Positions 7,066 through 15,288 of a stretch of 64,000 nt of DNA are shown piece by piece. The notes beneath the pieces were generated by a model that had not been told where the DNA came from, ran no database searches, and was given only the letters and a program-made list of their open reading frames with translations. This DNA is from Thermoanaerobaculum aquaticum. Lineage in GTDB: Bacteria; Acidobacteriota; Thermoanaerobaculia; Thermoanaerobaculales; Thermoanaerobaculaceae. The position numbers were made by a program, and so were the translations under genes. Location of the stretch: assembly GCF_000687145.1 (NCBI RefSeq), contig NZ_JMFG01000018.1, forward strand, positions 2,070 through 66,069, in the 5' to 3' direction. Within the stretch, counting starts at the first letter, position 1. Every line of letters begins with the position of its first letter.

Positions 7066-9858
7066 TTAGCGCGATTTTACAATTTTGTAAACCACCCCAA
7101 GTTCCGGATCGAGGCTCACGGTGATCCGGCCCCGCGCCCCGGGGAACTCCTGTCCCACTTCCAAAGGTCGAAGCCCCCGCAGCACCGCGCTCGCCTGCCA
7201 TGCAGGGGGCGGGTCCTCTTGGAGCAGGACCTGGGGAATGGGGGGGCGAGAGATGCGGACCACCCGGCTCCAAAGGGCGAGGGTTTCTTCCTTTGTCAGG
7301 TTTCCCCTGAGCCTGGCCGGCTGCTGGCCCATGGCATCCAGGAACAACCCGTCGCCACGCCGGTACAGGGGAACCACAGGGACGGAAACATCCCCCAAGC
7401 GGGTCAAAAAGCGCTGGGTGCGGGCGTCCTCAGCTTCGTCGTCCAATCCAAAAGCTGCCGCAAGGTCGGTGGCATCGTATTGGCGGAGCAGTTTTTCCAA
7501 GCTGGAAAGCGCCAGGTTTTCTGCAGTTTTGCTCTCTTGGCGCCAGCGCTCCACAAGCTCCTTGTGGCTGCTCTCGGCCCTGTCCCTGTGGGCGTCGGGG
7601 AAGCGGCTTGGGTCCCGCTCGTAGACCTCCTCCAGCAGGGGCTCCAGGTCATCGGGCAGGTGCAGTTGCCTGCGGGCCTGAAGGGAAAGCCAGGTCGAGA
7701 GGAGTACGTAGTCCTCGTAAACCCTGTTCCAAAAGAGCTCGCCGCCAAAATCCGGCTCACCTTTGAGGCCGCCTACCAGCAACGTGGGCGCTCGGTGTCC
7801 CTCAGGTCGCTCCCGATGGTGGCGGTGCAGGCGGCCTGCCCGTTGGAACAGCAGGTCAATGGGCGCCAGGTCCGAATAGAGCAAGTCGAAATCCAGGTCC
7901 AGGCTTTGTTCGGCAACCTGGGTCGCCACAAGGATGGCCCTTTCCGGCCGCGGTCCGTGTTTGCCGAAAAGCGCCAGGACCACTGTTTCCCGAAGGCTGC
8001 GTTCCTCCGCCGGGAAGCGGGCATGGAGGAGAAACACCAGGGTCCCGTCGGGGAGGCGCTTGCCGACGACGAAACTGCCCTTTTGCTCCGGCAAGGAACG
8101 CAGCTCAGCCCAGGGTCCGCCGCCGGCATTTCCGTTTGCACTTTCCAGAAGCTTTCCTAGCTGAAGGGGCTCGCCTTCCCCCAGGGCAAGGTAGAGGGCC
8201 TGGGCCCGGTCCACGGTGTTGACGATGGCCCCCAGGGCACCGGGGAGGCGAGCGGTTAACAGCTGGGCCAGCCGAGAAACCTCCACCGGTGCATCCTCGA
8301 TGTTCAGGGTTCGGCTTTGCAAGGGAAGGGTGTGTGCGCCAAGGAGCTTTTCACCCGCAAACACCGCAACCCTGGGGTAAGCAGGCAGGTTGACTCCCTC
8401 CGCTCCCCAGGCCGCCAACAGCTCCTGGCGTTTGGCTTGCGGCAGGGTAGCGGTCATGAGCACCACGCTGGAGCCCAAACTTCGAAGCCACAGGAGCAGG
8501 GCCCGCAAAAGCCCGGAGGTGTACGTGTCGTAGGCGTGCACCTCGTCCAGGACCACCACCCGGTTCATGAGACCCCAAAGGCGGATGAAGTGGTGTTTGA
8601 CCTTCAGCACCCCCAGGAGGGCTTGGTCTACGGTGCCCACGCCGTGCCCGGAAAGCATGGCCCGCTTTCTGGCGGAAAACCAAGCCGATGCACCAACGCC
8701 TCCGGAGTCGTTGCCAGCTTGAGGCTCCCCGTCGGGGTCGTAAACGCCCGCCGGCTTCACCCGCTCGCAAAGGTCCTGGTAGAGCGGGTTCAGAACGGCG
8801 GTGCCGTGCTGGAGCTGCAGTTCCCACCGTTCTCCCTCTGCCAGGTTTTCCAGGAAGCCTTTTACCCTGGGGAACAACCCGTTGGCTGTGGCCTGGGTCG
8901 GCAAGGCCAGGTAAAGCCCCCGGTGAGCCAGCTTTTCCCGCAAGAGGTGGAAAGCGTGCAGGGCGGCTTCGGTCTTGCCCAGGCCCATAGGGGCTTCGAT
9001 GAGGAGCAGGACCGGTCCGTCGTTGACTTGCGAAACCAAGAAAGAGACGGCTTGCTGAAGCGGGTTTGGGGGAAAGGGGAAAAGCCGGTCAAAGCTTTGG
9101 GGAGCCCTGGGCGTACGCGCACGCCAACCAACGCGGTTCAAGGCCTCCTGGGCCAGCGCCAGGGCGGAACGCCAGTAGTCTGGGGCCCGAGGATCCCGCC
9201 CCAGTGGAAAGAGCTGGGGGTCAGAGGCAATCCAGTCGGCAAACGAAGCAATGGCCATGACCCGCAGGATTGCCGGCGGCGAAACTTCGTTAACGGAAGG
9301 CTTCAACGTCGTGGGCATTTCCAACGTATGGAGGAACCGACTAACCAAGAGCTGCCTTACGCTTTTCCAGTTCCGGTCTTCGCATTGAACGTGCCACATT
9401 GCGGCGCGGCGTTCCTTTTGGTTGGCCACAAAGCCGTGGTGGGCCCCTAACCCTTGGGCGAGCTTGTCCGCCACCCGCCGGGGAAAACCGAGTTGCAACA
9501 AAGCCTCGCCAGCGTACAGCTCGGTAAACACGCCATGGGCCACCCACCCCGCGCCGACCACCTCTTGGTTCCACGCAAGGCCCAATTCGCGCAGCCGCGC
9601 GGCCCCCTCTTGCCAACTGGCCTGAAACACCGCGCTGGCCTTCCCCAAATCATGGAGCCCTGCCAGAAAGGCCACAAAGCGCAGGGCTTCCTCGTCATCC
9701 AGGCCCCAGTCGGCAGCGTAAAGCTCGCGCGTACGTTGAGGCTCCCGTCGAAGGATCTCCCAGGCCACCGCGGCGGTGTCCAGCATGTGAGCCAAAAGCG
9801 GGTGCCAGGGCGTTCCCGCCTTAGCCCAAAGGCTGACCAACGCCTGTTCTAAATCCAC
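7066..9858 (-). CDS. cas3: CRISPR-associated helicase-nuclease Cas3 (HD-first, type I-E)
   Basis: The 930-residue effector nuclease is recruited by Cascade after R-loop formation and degrades the non-target strand. An HD nuclease domain comes first (H24 region, then LHDLGK at 68-73), followed by an SF2 helicase: Walker A EAPMGLGKTEA near residue 290, DEVH near 434, the TATLP motif, and motif VI with QRAGRLHRHH near 672. All catalytic signatures look intact, so the system should be able to interfere. The annotated start is a GTG at 9856-9858 with little ribosome-site support. It is the first gene of the eight-gene cas operon; 45 nt separate it from cse1. Confidence 0.95.
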   Translation of the reverse strand: MDLEQALVSLWAKAGTPWHPLLAHMLDTAAVAWEILRREPQRTRELYAADWGLDDEEALRFVAFLAGLHDLGKASAVFQASWQEGAARLRELGLAWNQEVVGAGWVAHGVFTELYAGEALLQLGFPRRVADKLAQGLGAHHGFVANQKERRAAMWHVQCEDRNWKSVRQLLVSRFLHTLEMPTTLKPSVNEVSPPAILRVMAIASFADWIASDPQLFPLGRDPRAPDYWRSALALAQEALNRVGWRARTPRAPQSFDRLFPFPPNPLQQAVSFLVSQVNDGPVLLLIEAPMGLGKTEAALHAFHLLREKLAHRGLYLALPTQATANGLFPRVKGFLENLAEGERWELQLQHGTAVLNPLYQDLCERVKPAGVYDPDGEPQAGNDSGGVGASAWFSARKRAMLSGHGVGTVDQALLGVLKVKHHFIRLWGLMNRVVVLDEVHAYDTYTSGLLRALLLWLRSLGSSVVLMTATLPQAKRQELLAAWGAEGVNLPAYPRVAVFAGEKLLGAHTLPLQSRTLNIEDAPVEVSRLAQLLTARLPGALGAIVNTVDRAQALYLALGEGEPLQLGKLLESANGNAGGGPWAELRSLPEQKGSFVVGKRLPDGTLVFLLHARFPAEERSLRETVVLALFGKHGPRPERAILVATQVAEQSLDLDFDLLYSDLAPIDLLFQRAGRLHRHHRERPEGHRAPTLLVGGLKGEPDFGGELFWNRVYEDYVLLSTWLSLQARRQLHLPDDLEPLLEEVYERDPSRFPDAHRDRAESSHKELVERWRQESKTAENLALSSLEKLLRQYDATDLAAAFGLDDEAEDARTQRFLTRLGDVSVPVVPLYRRGDGLFLDAMGQQPARLRGNLTKEETLALWSRVVRISRPPIPQVLLQEDPPPAWQASAVLRGLRPLEVGQEFPGARGRITVSLDPELGVVYKIVKSR

Positions 9859-10251
9859 GCATTAGATGCTAGCAAATGTTTTCGAGCGCTGGTGTCTCTC
9901 AGCCTGGAAAAACACTGACCTGCGAGCTCTTAAAACCACAGTTTCTGACGAGCTTTTGTCAAAAAACGTGCTTGCGGGTTCTAAAGGGTAAAACCAGTCT
10001 CCTCGAACCTGCAGCTCCAGCGACGATGAATTCTTCTCGACAAAAAGCGCAACCACCTGGTTCTAATGGAAACGGGGCGTCTTCCAGGGGGGCAGTGCTT
10101 CTGCGAACGCCAAAAACGCAAGTGGCAAGCGTTAGCCTATTTTAGGAAAAACTTGACGGTGGAGTTAAAAAGTGGGGAGCGCTAGGAAAAGGCGGCCAAC
10201 AAGAGATAACGGGTTCAAAGCGGGGGCGATTAACCCATCCCTTACTGCAAT
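9859..10251. other. 393-bp intergenic region upstream of the cas operon
   Basis: No convincing gene in either strand. The stretch is visibly more AT-rich than its surroundings and holds the 5' region of cas3 and the 3' flank of the DUF4388 gene. On the minus strand there is a perfect TTGACA at 9957-9962, but the -10 candidates 17-21 bp downstream (GTGGTT to TTTTAA) are poor, so I do not call a promoter. The cas operon promoter most likely lies here. Confidence 0.6.
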
Positions 10252-11397
10252 CTAGTTTTGCCGATCAATTCGGATTAGACCTTTGGCTTCAAGCTGGGAA
10301 AGGATCTCCAGGGCTTTGGCTTGTCCTTCGGGGAAAAGCCTGACGATGGACTTGACGTCCCAACTGCCGTTAATTCTGGAGAGCAGGTAACCCTCTTCCG
10401 GTGAAAGCTCCAGCCGCGTGACGGTGGAGAAGTCCACCGCCAAACGCGGTACGCCGTCTAAGGGCACCGTCTCGGCTGGCCGTGGAGAAAGTGGGGGGAT
10501 GTTGAAGGCCGAGGGGTCGGCGGGGGTGAGGGAGCGCTCGCGCAGGGCGGTGAGGGCCTTGCGGGCTTGCACGTGCACGGGGTTGATGAGCAGCACTGCC
10601 TCGTAGGCTTCTTCCGCTTCCTCCAGCCTTCCCGCCAGCTCCGCGCTTTTGGCTTTAGCCAAAAGCTTCTTGACGGTACCCACGGTATCCCCGGGGCGTT
10701 CGGCGGCGCCCGGGCTTTTCACCTGCAGCACCTGCTTTTGGACCAGGGAAGCCAGCAGCGTGAAGGCGTCGAAGTCGGAGCAGTGCAGTTCGAAGCTGAT
10801 GGCTGCGGCAGTGCGGCCTTCGGCCGCCAGCGACACCACGCGCGCTTCGGTAACGTCGGCAGGGGGCACCGGCCCTGGTGCAAAGGTTGTCCTGGGCGAG
10901 GGGATGACCTGGCGAATCCGCTCCCATTCGTCGGAGCGGCGGGCCCCTTCCAGGAGCACGCCCATAACGTCCAGGTTGAGCTGCACCGGAAGGTTTTCGG
11001 GGATGGGTTCTTCGTGGAAAACGAACTCCCCCTCGTCCCAGAGGAACAGGTCGTAAATGGTTTCTTCGGCCTTTTGTCGCAGCACCTTTTCCAGATCGTC
11101 AGGGGCAAGGAGGCCAAGCTCAATGAGGATGGCCCCTAAGGGACGGTGCTCCTGGTCCTGCTTGAGGAGGGCTTGAAAGAGGTGTTCCTCATCCACCAAC
11201 CCCATGCGCAAGAGGTACTGGCCTAAAAACTCCCGGGGATCGTTGGAGGAAGAGGAGCAAATGGCCCCTTTCCGGAAGTACACGGCTTTTTCCACCTGAC
11301 CGCGGCGAACCCGCAGGACCCCGGTCCCCCCCATGCGGGCCACCAACTGGATGACCTCAGGGAAGGGGAGGGTTCGCAGGTCGCCGGTAAGTGCCAT
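10252..11397 (-). CDS. DUF4388 (PATAN) domain protein with TPR-like segment
   Basis: The 381-residue protein has no signal peptide or membrane segment and is probably cytoplasmic. The N terminus (GDLRTLPFPEVIQLVARMGGTGVLRVRRG, here cited in parts: GDLRTLPFPEV and GTGVLRVRRGQ) is a typical DUF4388 start, followed by repeated LGxILxELGLL-type helical units that resemble the PATAN/type IV pilus-GspE N-terminal fold. Residues ~250-290 look like one TPR pair, and the C terminus (YLLSRINGSWDV) resembles a winged-helix-like end also seen in its paralogue at 21578-23086. DUF4388 proteins are linked to signalling in deltaproteobacteria and acidobacteria, but the biochemical role is unknown. It is one of four paralogues in this window. 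Confidence 0.8.
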   Translation of the reverse strand: MALTGDLRTLPFPEVIQLVARMGGTGVLRVRRGQVEKAVYFRKGAICSSSSNDPREFLGQYLLRMGLVDEEHLFQALLKQDQEHRPLGAILIELGLLAPDDLEKVLRQKAEETIYDLFLWDEGEFVFHEEPIPENLPVQLNLDVMGVLLEGARRSDEWERIRQVIPSPRTTFAPGPVPPADVTEARVVSLAAEGRTAAAISFELHCSDFDAFTLLASLVQKQVLQVKSPGAAERPGDTVGTVKKLLAKAKSAELAGRLEEAEEAYEAVLLINPVHVQARKALTALRERSLTPADPSAFNIPPLSPRPAETVPLDGVPRLAVDFSTVTRLELSPEEGYLLSRINGSWDVKSIVRLFPEGQAKALEILSQLEAKGLIRIDRQN

Positions 11398-11461
11398 GGT
11401 CCTTTAACTCAACGCCCAAGGGCGAGCGGGCTTTTTCAAGCTTATCACCGCGGGCGCACCC

Positions 11462-13093
11462 TCAGAAGGTGGCTTTCGGGGGAATGCGCGCGGCTTGCTG
11501 GGAGCTCCCCTGTACCCGCTGGTAGAGACGGCCTGCCTCCTCCAGGGCTGCCAGTGCCTCCTGCACCTGCTCGTCGTCCCGCACCAGGACCTTGTAACCC
11601 TCGCTGAGGGAAACGCCCACGTTGACCACCTCGGAAGTCAGCAGCACCGAGATGTCCTGCTTGTCAGCCGGCTTGGCTAAGGCCTCCGCCCACTCCTCGG
11701 CGGTCACCCACCCTTTTTCCACCGCGGTTTGCCCGAAAGCCTCCAGTTGCTGATCGTCGGCTCGAAAGGCGCGGGCCACAGTCTCTTTGTCCTGGTGCGG
11801 GGCGAGGTAGCTCACCGCGTACTGGAAGAACGCCGATTGCGCCAGGAGCTTGCTCACCGTGGCCGAGTACTCCCCGAGCCGGCGGAAGCGATCGGGGAAG
11901 ATCCCGCCGTTGCCGTAAACCTTGCGGCCGCTGTCGGTGAAGTAAACCTCGCCCGGGGGTGGTGTGGGCGTGGCAAGCGGCTCCGGGCCACCGTTGGCCT
12001 TCAGCTCCTCGTGGCTCACGTAAGCAAAGTAGGAATCCCAATCCCGCTGGATGCACCGCCCCGAAGGGGTGTAGTACTTGGCGGTGGTGAGGGCCACACC
12101 GCAGTTCTTAACGGGAAAGATCGTTTGCACCACGCCCTTGCCGAAGGTGGGCTCCCCCACCACCAACCCGCGATCGTGGTCCTGAATGGCCCCCGCCACG
12201 ATTTCTGCCGCCGAGGCGGTGGTCTGGTTGACCACCACCACCACCGGCCCCTCAAAGTGCTGGCCGTCCCGGGGCACCCGGTAGTCCTGGAAGGAGTCGG
12301 CGGTGCGCCCGCGGGTGGAAAACACCCTCTGCCCCGGCTGCAGGAGCAAACCGGCCACCTCCACCGCCGAATCCACCAGACCTCCTGGGTTGTCCCGCAG
12401 GTCCAGGATGAGGCGGGTGGCCCCCTGGTTGGTGAGGTTTTTCAGGGCGTTGGCCACCTCATGGCCGGTGGTGCGGGTGAACTCGCCAATGCGGATGTAG
12501 GCTGTGCGTTCGTCCAGGAGGAACGCGTAGCGGACCGAATCGGTGGGCACCCGGGCGCGGGTGACCTGAAACTCCAGGGGTTCGGGCAAGCCGGGGCGGA
12601 TGATGGTGACCCGCACGGTGGTGCCCTCAGGCCCCCGCAAGCGGCGGGCAACCTCGTCCAGGTCCATGTCCTCGGTGGATTGCCCGTCCACCGCCTCGAT
12701 GATGTCTCCGGCCCGCAAGCCCAAGCGGTAGGCCGGGGTGCCTTCAATGGGCGTGAGGATGGTGACCTTGCCACCGCGAATGCCAATTAACACGCCGATG
12801 CCGTAAAAGGAGCCCTGCTGGCGCTCCCGCATGGCGGCAAACGCTTCGGGGCGGAGGAAGTTGGAATGGGGGTCCAGGGTCTCCAGCATGCCATCCACGC
12901 TGCCGTAAACCAGCTCGCTGGCCGGGACCTCGAGCGGGGCGAGCTCCTGGGTTTTCTCGAGGATCTGGGTGTAACGGGCGAGAAAACCGGTGGCACCACC
13001 GTTGCCGGGAGCCTTTTCCCCCACGAGCGCTCCGGTGAGCGCTCCACCGCCCACGGTTACTGCCACCAACAGGGAAAACCCAAGCCGAGCCAT
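11462..13093 (-). CDS. C-terminal processing peptidase (S41, CtpA/Prc family)
   Basis: The 543-residue periplasmic serine protease trims or degrades proteins from their C terminus. It has an N-terminal hydrophobic signal anchor, a PDZ domain (GIGVLIGIRGGKVTIL to about GDIIEAVDG) and the S41 catalytic region with the nucleophile Ser in TTASAAE and the general-base Lys in FGKGVVQ. The C-terminal extension after the catalytic core is long and helical, as in many family members. I chose the ATG at 13091-13093, which has GGAGGG upstream, over an in-frame TTG 15 nt earlier. It is divergent from tatA. Confidence 0.93.
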   Translation of the reverse strand: MARLGFSLLVAVTVGGGALTGALVGEKAPGNGGATGFLARYTQILEKTQELAPLEVPASELVYGSVDGMLETLDPHSNFLRPEAFAAMRERQQGSFYGIGVLIGIRGGKVTILTPIEGTPAYRLGLRAGDIIEAVDGQSTEDMDLDEVARRLRGPEGTTVRVTIIRPGLPEPLEFQVTRARVPTDSVRYAFLLDERTAYIRIGEFTRTTGHEVANALKNLTNQGATRLILDLRDNPGGLVDSAVEVAGLLLQPGQRVFSTRGRTADSFQDYRVPRDGQHFEGPVVVVVNQTTASAAEIVAGAIQDHDRGLVVGEPTFGKGVVQTIFPVKNCGVALTTAKYYTPSGRCIQRDWDSYFAYVSHEELKANGGPEPLATPTPPPGEVYFTDSGRKVYGNGGIFPDRFRRLGEYSATVSKLLAQSAFFQYAVSYLAPHQDKETVARAFRADDQQLEAFGQTAVEKGWVTAEEWAEALAKPADKQDISVLLTSEVVNVGVSLSEGYKVLVRDDEQVQEALAALEEAGRLYQRVQGSSQQAARIPPKATF

Positions 13094-13175
13094 GCGACCC
13101 TCCGCCAAAACTCTAACACACGAGCAAGACCCGGCTGGGGGCGGCGCGGCGCCGGCATCAGGAAGAGGGGTTGAC

Positions 13176-13181
13176 TATAAT
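13176..13181 (+). promoter_or_regulatory. -10 box (TATAAT) of the tatA-tatC promoter
   Basis: A consensus TATAAT lies 26 bp before the tatA ATG in the divergent gap to the protease gene. No good -35 is seen at 17 bp upstream, so the assignment rests on the -10 and its position. Confidence 0.55.
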
Positions 13182-13207
13182 CGCTCGGTGCGGCGCCGGG
13201 AGGGGTT

Positions 13208-13546
13208 ATGTTTGGCTCAATAGGGTTTCCCGAGCTGGTGATGATTTTTATCGTGGCCCTGCTGTTGTTTGGGCCCAAGCAGCTCCCCCACCTGGGCCGG
13301 ACCCTGGGTCGCGCTTTGGCGGAGTTCAAGAGGGCTTCCAACGACCTCCAGCGAACCCTGGAGGAAGAGGTAAGGGCGGAAGAGCTGCGGGAGGTGGGCA
13401 AGGAAGTAAAGGAAGCCACCCAGTTGCCCCAGGTGCTTTCGCCGGAAGAGCAGGCGCAGGTCATGGGCATGGGCGAGGCGCCAAAACTGGAAGGTGAAAC
13501 CACGAGCGCGGAAGAGCAAACCAAGCCCCGAGGGGAAGGGCAATGA
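13208..13546 (+). CDS. tatA: Twin-arginine translocase subunit TatA/TatB
   Basis: The 112-residue single-span membrane protein is a component of the Tat system, which exports folded proteins. The N terminus GSIGFPELVMIFIVALLLFGPKQLPHLGRTLG shows the usual short transmembrane helix, the FGP hinge and the amphipathic helix (quoted parts: IGFPELVMIF, LLLFGPKQLP). The remainder is an acidic, Gln/Glu-rich tail, rather long for TatA and closer to TatB. With no second family member nearby it could fill either role. It overlaps tatC by 4 nt (ATGA), and GGGAGGGG precedes the start. Confidence 0.92.
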   Translation: MFGSIGFPELVMIFIVALLLFGPKQLPHLGRTLGRALAEFKRASNDLQRTLEEEVRAEELREVGKEVKEATQLPQVLSPEEQAQVMGMGEAPKLEGETTSAEEQTKPRGEGQ

Positions 13547-14295
13547 GCTGGCCCGAAGCAAGGGAAGAAGAGCTGCCGCGCATGACGCTTCTGGAGCACC
13601 TGGAAGAGCTCCGGAAGCGGCTTTTGGTTTCCATTGTGGCGTTGTTCGTGGGCTTTCTTTTGTGCTGGAACTGGGCCCGGGAGATCTTTGCCTTTCTTGC
13701 CAAGCCTTTGACCCAGTTTTTGCCCGAGGGTGAGAAGCTGGCGTTTACCGGCCTGGTGGACCCCTTCATGCTGTACATCAAGGTGGCGGCCTTAGCCGGT
13801 GTTTTCGTCGCGTCCCCGGTCATTCTTTACCAGCTCTGGCTTTTTGTGGCTCCGGCCCTCTACCGCCACGAAAGAAAAGTGGCCTCGCTTTTTCTGCTGG
13901 TGACCACCGTGTTTTTTGTTTTGGGCGGTTATTTTGGCTACGCCGTGGCTTTCCCGATGGTGTGCAAGTTCCTCCTGGAAATAGGCCGGGATTTCCGCCA
14001 GGTGCTCACCATCAACGAGTACTTCTCCATGGCCTCCAAGGTCATCCTGGGCCTGGGGTTGGTATTTGAGCTGCCGGTTTTGATTTTGTTTTTGGCGCGG
14101 CTGGGCGTGGTGACCCACCGCTTTCTCTTGAGGCACTTCCGCTATGCGGTGCTGGCGATCTTTATCGTCGCGGCCATCATTACCCCCACCCCCGACATCC
14201 CCACCCAAAGCGTTTTTGCCCTGCCGATGATAGCCCTTTACCTCCTGGGGGTGCTGGTGGCGTGGCTTTTTGGCAAGCGCCCGGAAACCAGCTAA
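13543..14295 (+). CDS. tatC: Sec-independent protein translocase TatC
   Basis: The 250-residue polytopic membrane protein is the signal-peptide receptor of the Tat translocase. Six hydrophobic segments are visible, preceded by the family motif MTLLEHLEELRKRLL near residue 11 and containing the FxxxExxxLP-type signature (VFELPVLILF). It is co-translated with tatA through a 4-nt overlap. Its stop codon overlaps the convergent aminopeptidase stop by 4 nt. Confidence 0.95.
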   Translation: MSWPEAREEELPRMTLLEHLEELRKRLLVSIVALFVGFLLCWNWAREIFAFLAKPLTQFLPEGEKLAFTGLVDPFMLYIKVAALAGVFVASPVILYQLWLFVAPALYRHERKVASLFLLVTTVFFVLGGYFGYAVAFPMVCKFLLEIGRDFRQVLTINEYFSMASKVILGLGLVFELPVLILFLARLGVVTHRFLLRHFRYAVLAIFIVAAIITPTPDIPTQSVFALPMIALYLLGVLVAWLFGKRPETS

Positions 14296-15245
14296 AAGCG
14301 GGGTTGGCCGTTTTCCAAAAGCAGCTCACCATCCAGCCATAACGTGGGCTTTAAGAGGATGCCGTCCACGTGGAAGGGAACGTCCACCGTTCCCCCCATG
14401 GAAACGTTGTTGCCAAAGGCAATATGCACGGTGCCCAGGACCTTTTCGTCCTCCAGGATGGCGCCGGTGACCTTGGCCTTGGGGTTGGTGCCCACACCCA
14501 GCTCGGCCACGTTGCGGGCCAGAGGTCCTACCGCCTCCAGCTGCTGGGCAAACTCCCGGGCTTGCTCGCCCCCCTCCACGCTCACCACCTGACCGTTTTC
14601 CACCTGGATGCGCACCGGCTCCCGAAGCAGCCCGATGCCCGCTAGCGCTCCGTCCACCACGATGACGCCCTGGGTCTTGCCCTCCTCGGGCATGAGGTAA
14701 GCCTCACCGGAGGGGAGGTTCCCCCACTGCCCGGGTTCCCGGATCAAGCCGGTGGAGGCAATGGCGCGAATGCCGGTAATGGGGAGCGTTACGTCGGTGC
14801 CGGCGGGGGTCACCACCCTGGCCACGCTGGCTTTGGTGAGCAGCTCGGCCACGAAGCGGGTTTTCTCGGCAATGGCTTCGTAATCGGCGGTCATGGTGCG
14901 GATGAGCATGTCCTCGGTGATGCCCGGCATGGTGGCCACCCGCGCTCCAGCGGCGGTGGCGTCCCGGCGGGCTTTGGTGTGGGTGATGGAGCGGCTGGTG
15001 GCGGCCAGCACCGCGTCTACCTTTTGCATGAGGGTTGGAACCGGTTCTGGGGGTTCCTCGCCGTTGCGTGCTCGTTGCCCGTACTCCACGAAAATCACCT
15101 CTTTGGCGAGGGTTCTCCCGCCGCGCACAAAGGCGTAAGCGAGATCGTGGAGAGGGGGGTCGGCCAAAACCAAGAGCGTTTCCGAAGGCTTAAGCCCCAG
15201 GCAAACCGAGAGGGCCACGTGCACCGCATGCTCGAGCTCGTTCAT
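14292..15245 (-). CDS. M29-like aminopeptidase
   Basis: The 317-residue cytoplasmic protein resembles the thermophilic M29 aminopeptidase (AmpS/aminopeptidase T) family, though it is shorter than the ~400-residue typical members. The metal-site region is recognisable: a Glu in PSGEAYLMPEEG, then AELGVGTNP, then LGTVHIAFGNN, then PFHVDGILLKPT, which carry the expected Glu/His/His/Asp ligands. The start ATG (15243-15245) lacks a ribosome site but has a -10-like box 6 bp upstream, suggesting a leaderless mRNA. A longer open frame extends upstream but overlaps uvrC and shows no homology. Confidence 0.8.
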   Translation of the reverse strand: MNELEHAVHVALSVCLGLKPSETLLVLADPPLHDLAYAFVRGGRTLAKEVIFVEYGQRARNGEEPPEPVPTLMQKVDAVLAATSRSITHTKARRDATAAGARVATMPGITEDMLIRTMTADYEAIAEKTRFVAELLTKASVARVVTPAGTDVTLPITGIRAIASTGLIREPGQWGNLPSGEAYLMPEEGKTQGVIVVDGALAGIGLLREPVRIQVENGQVVSVEGGEQAREFAQQLEAVGPLARNVAELGVGTNPKAKVTGAILEDEKVLGTVHIAFGNNVSMGGTVDVPFHVDGILLKPTLWLDGELLLENGQPRF

Positions 15246-15251
15246 GGCAGG

Positions 15252-15281
15252 AGTGTACCAGCCAAAGGGAGTGTGGTTGAA
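15252..15281 (-). promoter_or_regulatory. Probable leaderless promoter of the M29-like gene
   Basis: On the minus strand TTCAAC (15276-15281) and an extended -10 TGGTACACT (TACACT at 15252-15257) are separated by 18 bp, and the -10 ends 6 bp before the ATG. Confidence 0.5.
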
Positions 15282-15288
15282 TGGGTCC

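Noticed and set aside
6871-9450. Two long plus-strand open frames opposite cas3
   Set aside because: They are shadows of cas3 and cse1; cas3 motifs are complete on the minus strand.
1-9858. The CRISPR-Cas locus as a new subtype
   Set aside because: Gene order, all catalytic motifs and the repeat class are canonical type I-E.
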